Shown piece after piece: positions 1-12,654 of a stretch of 64,000 bases of DNA. The notes beneath the pieces were generated by a model. The model was not told the origin of the DNA. It saw nothing but the letters and a program-made list of their open reading frames with translations, and did no database searches. The translations under genes and the position numbers were made by a program. Where the stretch lies: positions 877,687 to 941,686 of the forward strand of contig MKVB01000001.1 in the NCBI GenBank assembly GCA_001899085.1, in the 5' to 3' direction. How positions within the stretch are numbered: the first letter of the stretch is position 1; each line of letters begins with the position of its first letter. This stretch comes from Devosia sp. 66-14. GTDB taxonomy: Bacteria > Pseudomonadota > Alphaproteobacteria > Rhizobiales > Devosiaceae.

Positions 1-2
1 CG

Positions 3-1124
3 AAATCCGGCATGCCGACGCTGTTCTTCAACAAGGAGAAGATCACGCCGGAACTGCGCCATGGCCTCGAAGGCCTGGCCAAGGTTGCCGATGTCGCCAC
101 CATGGTCGCCGCGCTTCGAAAACTCGGCGCCGGCGACAAGCGGGTGATGCTCGACCCGGCAACTGTACCGGTGGCGGTCGCCAACGCGATCAGCGGCGTC
201 AGCGAAGCGACGCTGATCGAGCGGCGCGACCCCGTGCTGCTGCCCAAGGCACGAAAAAACGAGGCCGAGCTTGCCGGCATGCGCGAGGCGCACAAGCTCG
301 ACGGCGTGGCGATGGCGCGGTTCCTCCATTGGTTCGACCAGGAGGCGCCCAAGGGGAAGCTCGACGAGATCGGCATCGCCACCGCACTCGAGAGCTTCCG
401 GCGCGAGGAATCCGGGCTGGTCGATGTCAGCTTCGACACCATCTCGGGTGCCGGTCCGAACGGCGCGATCATCCACTATCGGGTCGACGAGAAGACCAAC
501 CGGCAGCTGAAGCCGGGTGAACTGATGCTGGTCGATTCCGGCGCGCAGTACCTGTCGGGCACCACCGACATCACCCGCACCATGTTCACCGGCAAGGCAA
601 CGGCCGAGCAGAAAGACCGCTTCACCCGCGTGCTGCGCGGCATGATGGCGATCTCGATGAGCCGCTTCCCCAAGGGCACCACCGGCGCCCAGCTCGATGT
701 GCTGGCGCGGCAGTTCCTGTGGGAGGATGGGGTCAACTACAACCACGGCACCGGCCACGGCGTCGGCGCCTTCCTCTCCGTGCATGAAGGGCCGATCGGC
801 ATTTCGAGCCGCTACTCGGTGCCATTCGAGCCGGGGATGATCACCTCGAACGAGCCCGGCTACTACAAGGCCGGCGCTTACGGCATCCGCATCGAGAACC
901 TGCTCGTGGTGCAGGAAAGCAGCGTCGGCGGCGAGGGCAAGTTCCTCGAATTCGAAACCCTGACCCTCGCCCCGATCGATCTCAGGCTGATCGACGAAAA
1001 GCAGCTGACCGGGCCGGAAAAAGCCTGGCTCAACACTTACCACAAGCGGGTGTTCAAGGAGATCGGCCCGCAGCTCAAGGGCGATGCCAAGACCTGGCTG
1101 AAAGAGGCGACGCGGGAGATTTAG
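3..1124 (+). CDS. Aminopeptidase P (Xaa-Pro aminopeptidase, M24), 5' truncated by window edge
   Basis: This is the C-terminal 373 codons of a cytosolic metallopeptidase that removes an N-terminal residue preceding proline. The reading frame is open to the left edge without a stop, so the start lies outside the window; the family of this type is about 600 residues. Counting from the Met at position 12, the five pita-bread dimetal ligands are all present: D175 (in LVDSG), D186 (TTDITRT), H249 (GTGHGVG), E281 (NEPGYY) and E295 (RIEN). The last roughly 60 residues match the extra C-terminal domain of XPNPEP1-like aminopeptidases (TLAPIDLRLID, then a Trp-rich helix). It is followed by an unrelated gene. 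Function is secure; only the N-terminal domains cannot be judged. Confidence 0.93.
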   Translation, partial: KSGMPTLFFNKEKITPELRHGLEGLAKVADVATMVAALRKLGAGDKRVMLDPATVPVAVANAISGVSEATLIERRDPVLLPKARKNEAELAGMREAHKLDGVAMARFLHWFDQEAPKGKLDEIGIATALESFRREESGLVDVSFDTISGAGPNGAIIHYRVDEKTNRQLKPGELMLVDSGAQYLSGTTDITRTMFTGKATAEQKDRFTRVLRGMMAISMSRFPKGTTGAQLDVLARQFLWEDGVNYNHGTGHGVGAFLSVHEGPIGISSRYSVPFEPGMITSNEPGYYKAGAYGIRIENLLVVQESSVGGEGKFLEFETLTLAPIDLRLIDEKQLTGPEKAWLNTYHKRVFKEIGPQLKGDAKTWLKEATREI

Positions 1125-1229
1125 TACTCAGCCCGCCGCCGCCGGCTGTTGGCCAGATACGCCGGAATTACCCTCAGCTGGGATCAAATATTCCATTGCT
1201 GGGCTGATCCAGGCCCGTATGATCTATCA

Positions 1230-1850
1230 ATGCAGATCGTCCTTGCCACCCCCGACGCCACAATGGCCGCAGCATGGTCTGAGGCGTTTTCAGGAACGGA
1301 TGCCAGTATCTACAACGGCTCTATTCTTGAGGTGCAGTGCGATGCGTTGGTCAGTCCGGCCAACAGTTTCGGCTTCATGGATGGGGGCTTGGACCTTGCC
1401 TACTCGCAGCATTTCGGCTGGGACCTCCAGATGAGGCTGCGCCGCCAGATACTGGAAAGGCATGGTGGCGAGCTGCTGGTCGGAGCTGCCGAGCTTGTTG
1501 AAACTGGAAGGACAGTCCCGGGGTTGATGATCGCCGCTCCCACCATGCGGGTGCCAATGCGGCTGCCCGAGGACAGCGTCAACGCCTACCTTTCAACCAG
1601 AGCAGCTCTGCTCGCGGCCCGAGATGGGAGACTGCCGGACGGCACCCCCGCGTCATCTCGCATCAACGTGCTCTCGGTCCCTGCAATGGGGACAGGCGTC
1701 GGGCGTGTTTCGCCAACGGTCTGCGCGCGCCAGATGCGCGCGGCCTTTGACGCAGTCGTCATTTCGCCTGCAAAGCTACCAACGAGTTGGGCAGAGGCAA
1801 GCCATGACCACCAGTTGCTCTATACAAGCAAGCCCCGTCGCCTTCAGTAG
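1230..1850 (+). CDS. Macro domain protein (ADP-ribose-binding fold)
   Basis: A protein of 206 residues that looks like a single macro domain, the fold that binds ADP-ribose or hydrolyses ADP-ribosyl groups. The phosphate-binding segment reads SPANSFGFMDGGLDLAYSQHF, equivalent to the NAAN...GGGVDGAIH region, and the second glycine loop is PAMGTGVGRVSP. The Asn of SPANS and the Gly-Gly pair are retained, but the spacing and flanking residues differ from classical MacroD enzymes, so catalytic activity is uncertain. I chose ATG 1230 because the protein then begins at the first beta strand (MQIVLATPD); the frame can be extended to a TTG at 1149. It is isolated on the plus strand, convergent with the next gene. 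Substrate unknown. Confidence 0.8.
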   Translation: MQIVLATPDATMAAAWSEAFSGTDASIYNGSILEVQCDALVSPANSFGFMDGGLDLAYSQHFGWDLQMRLRRQILERHGGELLVGAAELVETGRTVPGLMIAAPTMRVPMRLPEDSVNAYLSTRAALLAARDGRLPDGTPASSRINVLSVPAMGTGVGRVSPTVCARQMRAAFDAVVISPAKLPTSWAEASHDHQLLYTSKPRRLQ

Positions 1851-1895
1851 CTCCCTGCCCGCGCTTCGTTGACTGCCTGCCTCACGGCTTATCGC

Positions 1896-2174
1896 TCATG
1901 GCATCGTTGGGCCGTAGGGCCATTCGCTGTCGATCAGGTAGTCATTCGGAACAAAGGCTTTTGCGCAGGTCTCGCAAAACCACCCATCCACGAACTGTTC
2001 AAGGTTGTCACCCTTCCTGAACTCGGGACGGAGGGCGTCGGCCCTCAGAGACGTGTGATATCGCTCCCGCGGATCTGCAGCGTCTTGTTGCTCCCACGCA
2101 CCGTCTATCAACAGTAGCTTCGGCCTGACCGCGCTACTGCTCCCACATTTCGGACACTCAGGGATGTCGGACAC
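1896..2174 (-). CDS. Small zinc-ribbon protein, function unknown
   Basis: A 92-residue protein with two cysteine knuckles, CPKCG at residues 7-11 and CETC about 60 residues later, which together would coordinate one structural zinc. The remainder is hydrophilic, with no signal peptide or membrane segment. It starts with GTG and is preceded by GGAGGAG about 7-10 bases upstream, which supports it as a real gene. It is monocistronic and converges with the macro-domain gene. I recognise no family; a role in protein or nucleic-acid contact is possible but not shown. Confidence 0.6.
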   Translation of the reverse strand: MSDIPECPKCGSSSAVRPKLLLIDGAWEQQDAADPRERYHTSLRADALRPEFRKGDNLEQFVDGWFCETCAKAFVPNDYLIDSEWPYGPTMP

Positions 2175-2334
2175 AGGTGTACTCCTCCATCCGCCAACAG
2201 TGCTGGACCGTTGGTACCAGCGTCAAATGCGAACAGCTCGGTGCCCATCCTACCTACGCATGGTTCAGCCGCCACGCCGGACAGCGAAGCGAGGAATCAC
2301 CCGGTACGCGGAAAGGTTACGCTGCGGCGTAACC

Positions 2335-2826
2335 TCAGTTCACGCTGAACGGATCATACTGCAGCAGCCAGGACAGCAACCAGTTCTGGCTGCCGGCGAG
2401 CGAGGCGACGTCGTCGACCTTCCAGCCGTCGGCTTCGCGCACCATGGCGACGCTGATCAGGCTCATATGGTCGAAGTTGTGAAAGCTCACCGTCGACACG
2501 GCGCGGTCGCCGTTCAGCACCGGCTCGCTGATCACCACATCGAGCAGCAGCGAGTTCTGCCCCTCGATGAACGGATCGAACGCCAGCATGTCGGGCGCGT
2601 CGGGATCGACCGCCGCGCCCTTCTGGTCGACGCCCTGCCGCTCGACATTGGCGGCGTAGAGGTCCTTGAGCCGCGCCGAGTAGAACTTCTCCAGCCCATC
2701 CGCGTGCTTCTCGCCGGCGCTGTACGGCTGGTAGATCGCCTCGACCAGCGCCTTGGGATTGTCATAGGCGCTGGCAGCGCCGGTAAAGCCGATGATCAGC
2801 AGAAGACTTGCAATGATGCGTCGCAT
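2335..2826 (-). CDS. Exported DUF3828-like protein, paralogue 1
   Basis: A 163-residue protein with a clear Sec signal peptide (MRRIIASLLLIIGFTGAASA, cleavage after ASA). The mature part begins DNPKALVEAIYQPY and contains FDPFIEGQN, VVISEPVLNGDRAVSTVSFHNF and DGWKVDDV, a pattern of the NTF2-like DUF3828 family found in periplasmic proteins. It is clearly related to the next gene upstream (2907-3359), so the two are a tandem duplication. Both lie downstream of a third exported protein in the same direction after ligA. No catalytic residues are evident; the function is unknown. Confidence 0.75.
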   Translation of the reverse strand: MRRIIASLLLIIGFTGAASAYDNPKALVEAIYQPYSAGEKHADGLEKFYSARLKDLYAANVERQGVDQKGAAVDPDAPDMLAFDPFIEGQNSLLLDVVISEPVLNGDRAVSTVSFHNFDHMSLISVAMVREADGWKVDDVASLAGSQNWLLSWLLQYDPFSVN

Positions 2827-2906
2827 GACCGCCCCGTCGTGCCCGGTTTCAGTTGCCCTCGGCTAGCAACGGGTTTGGGCGCATTGAGGGCTGCGCCGTG
2901 CCGCAA

Positions 2907-3359
2907 TCAAGGCAGCGGCGACTGCAGGATATCGAGCAGGTCGTAACTATAGTCGGAGCTGCCGCCCCACACGTCGTCGATCTTCCAGCCATCCTCGTCG
3001 ACCAGCAGGAAACCCAGCTCCTGCGGGGTGTCGAAGTTGCGGAACGTCACCTTCACCACGGCCTTGCCGCCGGCCAGATAGGGCTCGCCGATGACGAGGT
3101 CGCTCACCTGATAATCCTGCCCATTGATGTAGGGACCGAAATCGATGCGCCCGATGTCGCCACTGGCTTCCTGCTGGTCCTTCTCGAACAATCCGTTGAG
3201 CCGCTCGCTCTGCAGCGGTGTCTCGTCGGGCGGATAGTCGTTGGGGGGCATGTAGCCGGCATAGAGCGCCTCGAGCAGCGCCTTTGGATCGGTGAACGAT
3301 TGCGCGAATGCCGGCTGCCCCAGCAGCAGCAACGTGGCGACGGCGATCAGCAGGCGCAT
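2907..3359 (-). CDS. Exported DUF3828-like protein, paralogue 2
   Basis: A 150-residue exported protein (signal peptide MRLLIAVATLLLLGQPAFAQ). It shares with its neighbour at 2335-2826 the N-terminal DPKALLEALYxGY, the central DFGPYINGQDYQVSDLVIGEPYL and the closing DEDGWKIDDVWG, so it is a diverged tandem copy of the DUF3828/NTF2-like fold. ATG 3359 is preferred over the TTG at 3365 because GAGGGG lies 8 bases upstream of it. It begins 11 bases after the stop of the 425-residue exported protein and is probably co-transcribed with it. Unknown function, probably periplasmic. Confidence 0.76.
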   Translation of the reverse strand: MRLLIAVATLLLLGQPAFAQSFTDPKALLEALYAGYMPPNDYPPDETPLQSERLNGLFEKDQQEASGDIGRIDFGPYINGQDYQVSDLVIGEPYLAGGKAVVKVTFRNFDTPQELGFLLVDEDGWKIDDVWGGSSDYSYDLLDILQSPLP

Positions 3360-3370
3360 GCCCAAACCCC

Positions 3371-4648
3371 TCAGTTGAACCAGAACGCGTAGCCGATCAG
3401 CGCGTCGCCGAACACCGCATTGGCCTCCGCGAACGACTCGGCGCTGGCGATCGGGCCGTCCTTGAGGAACGGCAACGCATCATAGCCGGTGATCAGCATC
3501 ACCAGGTCGGTCTTCTTGGCGCTCTCGAAATACGCCTTGAGATCAAACCCCTTCTGGAAGCGCCAGTGCGGCAGCAGCAGCTTGCCGTCGAGAATCAGGT
3601 CGGCGGTGTCGAGGGTCGCCATCCAGGCCTTCACCTGTGCCTCTGAGACCCTGGCTTCTGGCGTGATCCCGGTCTGCTTCGGGCTCGGCAGCAGCTCGCG
3701 GTTGTCGTCGGTCTCGGCGAGGATCGCCTCCCAGTTGCGACGCGACAGCGCGGAGATGTCCTTGAACCGCGCCAGCACCCGCTTCAGCCGATCGCCATCG
3801 GTAACCGGCCAGTTGAGGTGATGGATCGCCGCCAGCGCATCGGCGATGGCGTTGTCGGATTCCGGATCGAGCATCAGCGTGCCGGTGGAGCGGGTATAGT
3901 CCTGCATCGGCAGGCCGGCGCGCGGGAACAGCCGGTGGAAGGTGGTGTCGAACAGCGCCCGGAAATCGTGGGCGAGGAGGAAATCCGCCTGGGCGGCGAG
4001 GATCTGCGTGTAGCCGGCAAGCCAGATCGCATCGGCCCGGTCGAAGCCGATGGTGGAATCGGGCGGGGTTGCCGGCGTCGGCGCCGGTGCGCCCGGGTCG
4101 GTCGGGCCGGGCACCGTCGCGGCCCCGAGCATGGCGTTGAGCACGTTGCCGATGCTCTCGGTGTCACTGCCCTTGCCGTCACCGTCGAGATCGATCCGCA
4201 CCTTCAGCACTTCGATGGGCACGACATAGTCGCCGGTCTCGCCGGCGGTGAGCAGCGCGTCACGCGCCGCGTCCATGTCGTCGACCAGCAGTTGCAGGAT
4301 GGCGCGGAACTTGTCGTAGTCGAGCGGCTCGGGGTTGGGGTTCACCGGCACCGGCATGGCCAGCGGCGAGCCCATGATCGGGCCGGCATCGGGAGAAGCG
4401 AAGCCGTGGCGATACAGCCCCTGCGCGAAATGCTCGACCCCCTGGATGAAGCTGAGCAGGCCGACGCCGAAGCGCCCTTCGAGATCCTGTCGTTCGTAGT
4501 AGGGCTTGAGTTCGGAAAGCCCCTCCCCGATCGTACCGGCATAAAGGTGCTTGCGCGCGACGTCGCCCGCCTCGTCTGCGAGTACCGGCCAGGACAACGC
4601 CGGCAAGCACAGCGCCGCGCACAGCACGACAGTCGCCAGTTTCAGCAT
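3371..4648 (-). CDS. Exported protein of unknown function (425 aa)
   Basis: Begins with a signal peptide (MLKLATVVLCAALCLPALSWPVLA) and is otherwise soluble, so it is probably periplasmic. The mature part is mostly helical. It contains an acidic stretch KVRIDLDGDGKGSDTESIG around residues 150-168 resembling an EF-hand-like calcium loop, then a Pro/Ala/Thr linker (PGPTDPGAPAPTPATPP) separating two halves. I recognise no named domain. The gene starts 21 bases after the ligA stop and ends 11 bases before the DUF3828 pair, so all three exported proteins could be read from the end of the division cluster or from a local promoter. The calcium-loop reading is an inference. Confidence 0.7.
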   Translation of the reverse strand: MLKLATVVLCAALCLPALSWPVLADEAGDVARKHLYAGTIGEGLSELKPYYERQDLEGRFGVGLLSFIQGVEHFAQGLYRHGFASPDAGPIMGSPLAMPVPVNPNPEPLDYDKFRAILQLLVDDMDAARDALLTAGETGDYVVPIEVLKVRIDLDGDGKGSDTESIGNVLNAMLGAATVPGPTDPGAPAPTPATPPDSTIGFDRADAIWLAGYTQILAAQADFLLAHDFRALFDTTFHRLFPRAGLPMQDYTRSTGTLMLDPESDNAIADALAAIHHLNWPVTDGDRLKRVLARFKDISALSRRNWEAILAETDDNRELLPSPKQTGITPEARVSEAQVKAWMATLDTADLILDGKLLLPHWRFQKGFDLKAYFESAKKTDLVMLITGYDALPFLKDGPIASAESFAEANAVFGDALIGYAFWFN

Positions 4649-4669
4649 CCGGGTCTCCCAAGCAGTTGG

Positions 4670-8553
<3,884 letters not shown>

Positions 8554-8672
8554 TCGGATGGCCCCTCGGTGGTCGACCGGCCAAACGGGGCCGAACAAAC
8601 TCGCGCCTTGCAGCCTAGCTCAAAGGGGAACAAACAGGCAACAGATTTGTTGCCGGCCCGGCACCGCTTTCA

Positions 8673-8694
8673 GGAAAAGCTGTGAGACTTTTCC
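8673..8694. repeat. Short inverted repeat between bamD and recN
   Basis: GGAAAAG and its complement CTTTTCC, separated by 8 bases, in the 157-base gap between the recN start and the bamD stop. There is no clean T-run, so it is at best a weak attenuator of bamD transcripts. Confidence 0.3.
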
Positions 8695-8710
8695 ACGCGA
8701 AAGCCGGACC

Positions 8711-9562
8711 CTAGCTCTTCTTCAGCTGCGCCAGGCTGCTGCCGGCGTTCACCTGCGGCGAGATCCCCTGCTTGGCGAGCAGGTCGAACGCCTGCTTGTA
8801 CCAGCTGCTCTGCGGATAGTTGTGGCCGAGCACGGCGGCGGCGGTCTGCGCCTCGGAAATGAGGCCGAGCGCCAGGTTCGCCTCGGTCAGGCGGTACAGC
8901 GCCTCTTCGATGTGGGTCGAGGTCTGGAACTGCTCGGCCACCACGCGGAAGCGGTTGATGGCGGCCGGATAGTTGCCGTTGCCCAGATAGTAGCGACCCA
9001 CCGACATCTCCTTGCCGGCGATCTGGTCGACGCTGACCACCATCTTTTCCTGCGCATCCTTGGCGTATTTGCTCGTCGGATAGTTGGCGATGATCATGCT
9101 GTAGGTCTCGATGGCATTCTTCGAGATCTGCTGGTCGCGGGTAATGTCCTTGATCTGCCCGAAATACGAATTGCCCTTGAGATAGAGCACGTAGGGCAGT
9201 TCTTTCGATCCCGGATAGAGCGCCATGTAGCGGTCGGCGGCGAGAATCGCTTCGTCGAACTTGCCGATGCGGTAATTGCCGTAGACCTGCATCAGCTTGG
9301 CCTTCTCGTTGAACTCCGAGAACGGGTGCTGGCGCTCGAGCTTCTCCAGCGTCTTGACCGCGGTGACGTAGCGCTGCTTGTCCATGTCGTCGAGCGCCTG
9401 CTGGTACAGGACCTCGGGAGCGACGATCGCCTCTTCCTTGATCTTGGGCTGGCCGAACAGGTTGCAGCCGGCGAGCAAGACCACGACAGCGCCCATCAGC
9501 ACGAAACGCGCGAACCGGCTCGAAATACCTGCATGCTGAGAGATCGTCACGACCTGCCCCAT
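8711..9562 (-). CDS. bamD: Outer membrane assembly lipoprotein BamD
   Basis: Essential lipoprotein of the BAM complex, which inserts beta-barrel proteins in the outer membrane. The 283-residue precursor has a hydrophobic signal ending in the lipobox LLAGC, with C33 as the lipidated residue. It is followed by TPR-like repeats (ALDDMDKQRYVTAVKTLEKLERQHP, then AILAADRYMALYPGS) typical of the BamD/ComL fold. The stretch before the lipobox is a little long, so translation may begin a few codons downstream. It sits between lpxC and recN, the usual place in this order. The following gap suggests that recN is less tightly coupled. Confidence 0.96.
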   Translation of the reverse strand: MGQVVTISQHAGISSRFARFVLMGAVVVLLAGCNLFGQPKIKEEAIVAPEVLYQQALDDMDKQRYVTAVKTLEKLERQHPFSEFNEKAKLMQVYGNYRIGKFDEAILAADRYMALYPGSKELPYVLYLKGNSYFGQIKDITRDQQISKNAIETYSMIIANYPTSKYAKDAQEKMVVSVDQIAGKEMSVGRYYLGNGNYPAAINRFRVVAEQFQTSTHIEEALYRLTEANLALGLISEAQTAAAVLGHNYPQSSWYKQAFDLLAKQGISPQVNAGSSLAQLKKS

Positions 9563-9632
9563 CCCATTGACGCACTGCCCAAACTGGCAGGCGGACTACT
9601 GACAAAAAAGATCAAAACTGTGGCGCGGCCTG

Positions 9633-10589
9633 TCAACCAACCGAGCGCAGGTAGGACTGTACGTTGAGCCCTTCGGGCATGTCATCGAGTGCGTCGAAGG
9701 CAACCGGCAGCTGATCGGCGGTGACGATCTCGTAGTTGGCTTCGCTGGCGAACAGGCCATGCAGAACCAGCGCGTTGAGCGCATGACCACCCTTGTAGGA
9801 CCGGAACCGCCCGTAGATCGGCAGGCCGCACAGCGCCAGATCGCCGATGGCGTCGAGCAGCTTGTGGCGGACGAACTCGTCTTCGTAGCGCAGGCCACCC
9901 GGATTGAGAATCCGATCCTCGTGCACGGTGATCGAATTTTCCATCGAGGAGCCGAGCGCATAGCCGGCCTGGCGGAGAATCTTTGCGTCGCGCACGAACC
10001 CGAAAGTGCGGGCTCGCGAGACGTCGTCGTAATACTTGCGCGGCGTCCAGTCGAAGATCATCCGCTGACGGCCGATCACCCGGCTGTCGAAATCGATCTC
10101 GAGGTCCAGCATGCGGCCGTTATACGGCTCCAGCGCAGCGGACGCCTCGTTGTTGCGCACCAGTACCTGGCGCATGATCTTGATGTAGCGGCGCGGCGCC
10201 GGCTGCACCATCAGGCCGACCTGCTGGATGCCCTGCACGAAGGGCCAGGCGCTGCCATCAATGATCGGACATTCGGCGCCGGTCAGCACCATATGGGCAT
10301 TGTCGACTCCCATGCCGGAAAGCGCGGAAACCACATGCTCGACGGTCGCCACCGAGACGCTGTCGCCGAGGTCGAGCGTGGTGCACAGCGTCGTGCGGGT
10401 CACGCGCGAGAAGTGCACCGGCACCGGGCCGATGCGGCGTCCGTCGTCCAGCAGGCGCGTCACCGTATAACCGCTATCGGGTGCGGCAGGCTCGAGCGTG
10501 AGGGTAACAGGAGCGCCGGAGTGAACGCCGATGCCGCTGAATTCGAGCGCATCGGCCAAAGTACGCTGCCGCGCCGAAAGTTTATGCAT
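9633..10589 (-). CDS. lpxC: UDP-3-O-acyl-N-acetylglucosamine deacetylase LpxC
   Basis: Zinc enzyme catalysing the committed step of lipid A synthesis. The 318-residue protein starting at MHKLSARQRTL carries the zinc ligands H85 (VEHVVSAL), H242 and D246 (RHKLLDAIGD) and the general acid/base H269 (GGHALN). ATG 10589 has GGAG about 10 bases upstream; a 16-codon longer frame is less likely. The gene lies downstream of ftsZ, but a perfect 10-bp hairpin with a T-rich tail separates the two, so lpxC expression may depend on read-through or on a promoter close to its start. Confidence 0.97.
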   Translation of the reverse strand: MHKLSARQRTLADALEFSGIGVHSGAPVTLTLEPAAPDSGYTVTRLLDDGRRIGPVPVHFSRVTRTTLCTTLDLGDSVSVATVEHVVSALSGMGVDNAHMVLTGAECPIIDGSAWPFVQGIQQVGLMVQPAPRRYIKIMRQVLVRNNEASAALEPYNGRMLDLEIDFDSRVIGRQRMIFDWTPRKYYDDVSRARTFGFVRDAKILRQAGYALGSSMENSITVHEDRILNPGGLRYEDEFVRHKLLDAIGDLALCGLPIYGRFRSYKGGHALNALVLHGLFASEANYEIVTADQLPVAFDALDDMPEGLNVQSYLRSVG

Positions 10590-10633
10590 GCTGTAAGGAC
10601 TCCAGCCCCGTCTGCGACCCGGTGCAGTCATAG

Positions 10634-10666
10634 ACAATAAAATCCCGGCGCGGAAGCCGCGCCGGG
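10634..10666 (-). terminator. Probable intrinsic terminator after ftsZ
   Basis: Arms 10644-10653 and 10657-10666 form a perfect 10-bp GC-rich stem (CCCGGCGCGG) with a 3-base loop. Read on the minus strand, the stem is followed by ATTTTATT. It lies between the ftsZ stop (10697) and the lpxC start (10589), so it would end or attenuate transcripts leaving ftsZ. Confidence 0.72.
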
Positions 10667-10696
10667 GGCGTGTATTCGGGCTTTCCCCCGCGGCTA

Positions 10697-12343
10697 TTAG
10701 CCGTGTTTGCGGAGGAAGGCAGGGATCTCGATGTGCTCTTTCTGAGCCGGCTGCGCCGGGGCGCGACCATACTGGTCGGCATTGCCGCGGGCACCCTCGG
10801 CGCTGGCCGAAACCCGCGCATTCCGGGCGCCTCCGGCTTCGATGGCGCTGCGTGCGGCAGCGTCGTCGGCGCTCGGCTCGACCGCCGGCTCGGCCCGTGT
10901 CGGCTCATTCGACTTAAGGCTAATGCCGACATTGGAGGCCAGGCGCTTGAACAGGGCGCGGGCATTCCGCGGCTCCGGTTCCTGCTTTTCTTGCGCCGTG
11001 AGTGACTGCCTTGCAACAGCCGGGAACTCCTCGGTGCGCGGCATCCGGCGCTGACCGTCGGGGCGTTCGGCGCTGGAGGGCACATAGGCGCTCGGAATCG
11101 GCGCTTCGATGAGTCGCGGCGCTTCCTCGAGATGCGTGTGGCTGGCCTGCGGGATATAGGGCTCGACGGTGATGCCGTCGTCTTCCTGATATTCCTGGTA
11201 GCTCGGCTCGGCGTAGGAAATCGCCTCGGCCACGGCCTGCTCGACCTGAGTCTCGAATTCCGGCTCGGGCTGTGCCTCGACCACCGGAGCACGCTCCGGC
11301 ATGGCCTGGCGCATCACGGCTGCCTGCAGCGGCTGGCGCGACGGATTGGCCTTCATCGGCTCGAGCGCCTGAACCATCGTCGCGTCGGTACCGGTAGCAA
11401 CGACGGAGACGCGGATCGTGCCTGTCATGTCAGGATCGAAGGTCGCGCCGAGGATGATGTTGGCATCCGAGTCGACTTCCTCGCGGATGCGGCTGGCCGC
11501 CTCGTCGACTTCGTAGAGCGTGAGATCCGGGCCGCCGGTGATCGAGATCAACAGGCCGCGCGCCCCCTGCATCGACACATCGTCGAGCAGCGGATTGGCG
11601 ATCGCCGCTTCGGCCGCATGGCGCGCCCGATCCTCGCCGGAAGCCTCGCCCGTCCCCATCATCGCCTTGCCCATGCCGCGCATCACGGCGCGCACGTCGG
11701 CGAAGTCGAGGTTGATCAGGCCTTCCTTGACCATCAGGTCGGTGATGCAGGCGACGCCGGAGTAGAGCACCTGGTCCGCCATCTTGAAGGCATCGGCGAA
11801 GGTGGTCTTCTCGTTGGCGACACGGAAGAGATTCTGGTTCGGGATGACGATCAGCGTGTCGACATGCCGGTGCAGTTCGTCGATGCCGTCCTCTGCGAGA
11901 CGCGAGCGGCGGTTGCCTTCGAACTGGAACGGCTTGGTGACCACGCCAACCGTCAGGATGCCCTGCTCGCGAGCCGCACGCGCCACCACCGGCGCAGCGC
12001 CCGTACCGGTGCCGCCACCCATGCCCGCGGTGATGAACACCATGTGAGCGCCGCTCAGGTGGTCATTGATCTCGTCGTAGCTTTCTTCGGCAGCCGCCCT
12101 GCCCACTTCCGGGTGCGAACCGGCGCCGAGCCCCTCGGTAACCGAGACACCCAGCTGGATGATCCGCTGCGCGCTCGAGAGCGCCAGGGCCTGTGCGTCC
12201 GTGTTGGCGCAGACGAAGTCCACTCCAGACAGGCCCGACGCGATCATGTTGTTGACTGCGTTGCCGCCGGCCCCGCCGACACCGAACACGGTGATGCGCG
12301 GCTTCAGTTCTTGAATGTCCGGAATGGTGAGGTTGATGGTCAT
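10697..12343 (-). CDS. ftsZ: Cell division GTPase FtsZ
   Basis: Tubulin-like GTPase that polymerises into the Z ring at mid-cell. The 548-residue protein has the nucleotide loop GGAGGN near residues 23-28, the tubulin signature GGGTGTG at 109-115, and the T7 synergy loop NLDFAD at 211-216, so it is a catalytically complete FtsZ. After the folded core (to about residue 320) comes a roughly 215-residue Glu/Pro/Ala-rich linker, long as in other alphaproteobacteria, and the conserved C-terminal peptide [12 protein letters not shown] that would bind FtsA. A 311-base gap separates it from ftsA and holds a CtrA-like site, suggesting separate cell-cycle control. Confidence 0.98.
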   Translation of the reverse strand: MTINLTIPDIQELKPRITVFGVGGAGGNAVNNMIASGLSGVDFVCANTDAQALALSSAQRIIQLGVSVTEGLGAGSHPEVGRAAAEESYDEINDHLSGAHMVFITAGMGGGTGTGAAPVVARAAREQGILTVGVVTKPFQFEGNRRSRLAEDGIDELHRHVDTLIVIPNQNLFRVANEKTTFADAFKMADQVLYSGVACITDLMVKEGLINLDFADVRAVMRGMGKAMMGTGEASGEDRARHAAEAAIANPLLDDVSMQGARGLLISITGGPDLTLYEVDEAASRIREEVDSDANIILGATFDPDMTGTIRVSVVATGTDATMVQALEPMKANPSRQPLQAAVMRQAMPERAPVVEAQPEPEFETQVEQAVAEAISYAEPSYQEYQEDDGITVEPYIPQASHTHLEEAPRLIEAPIPSAYVPSSAERPDGQRRMPRTEEFPAVARQSLTAQEKQEPEPRNARALFKRLASNVGISLKSNEPTRAEPAVEPSADDAAARSAIEAGGARNARVSASAEGARGNADQYGRAPAQPAQKEHIEIPAFLRKHG

Positions 12344-12654
12344 GATGGCCCCATGAGTGGCGTGTGGGACCAGTATTAGTCGCCAATTCGTTAATCAGAC
12401 CCTAACAATGCCCTCAAAACCGTTAACGTGATGGCAATTTGCAAGCCGGGCTAACGGCTTGGTAGGCTTACGTTAAGCATGAAGTTCAGGGAAACTGCGG
12501 GGCAATGGCCACGCGACTGGACGACTCACCTTTTCGCATCTTTTGGGCTCCCCCGACTCTATGCGCCCCGGGCGTACGCCCGACGCCTGGTGAGTCCGCC
12601 GAGGCGGGCGGCTGGTTGCCGGGCGATGATGCGGTGGGACGAGTGGCAGCCGAC
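12344..12654 (-). promoter_or_regulatory. Upstream region of ftsZ (311-base gap)
   Basis: This is the longest gap between the core division genes ftsQ, ftsA and ftsZ. The 110 bases nearest ftsZ are markedly richer in A and T than the surroundings and contain several TTAA words (12390s, 12420s, 12470s). This is expected of a promoter region in a GC-rich genome. The half nearest ftsA is GC-rich and shows nothing I can name. I infer a dedicated ftsZ promoter. Confidence 0.5.
12390..12405 (-). promoter_or_regulatory. Candidate CtrA box upstream of ftsZ
   Basis: On the minus strand the sequence TTAGGGTCTGATTAAC matches the CtrA consensus TTAA-N7-TTAAC with one mismatch in the first half-site. It lies about 47-62 bases upstream of the ftsZ start. 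CtrA represses ftsZ in Caulobacter by binding near its promoter. A single near-match in an AT-richer spacer can arise by chance. Confidence 0.4.

Noticed and set aside
4140-4210. EF-hand in the 425-residue exported protein as a firm calcium site
   Set aside because: A DLDGDGKGSD-like stretch is present, but the second half of the loop and the flanking helices do not fit clearly, so it is only mentioned as a possibility.
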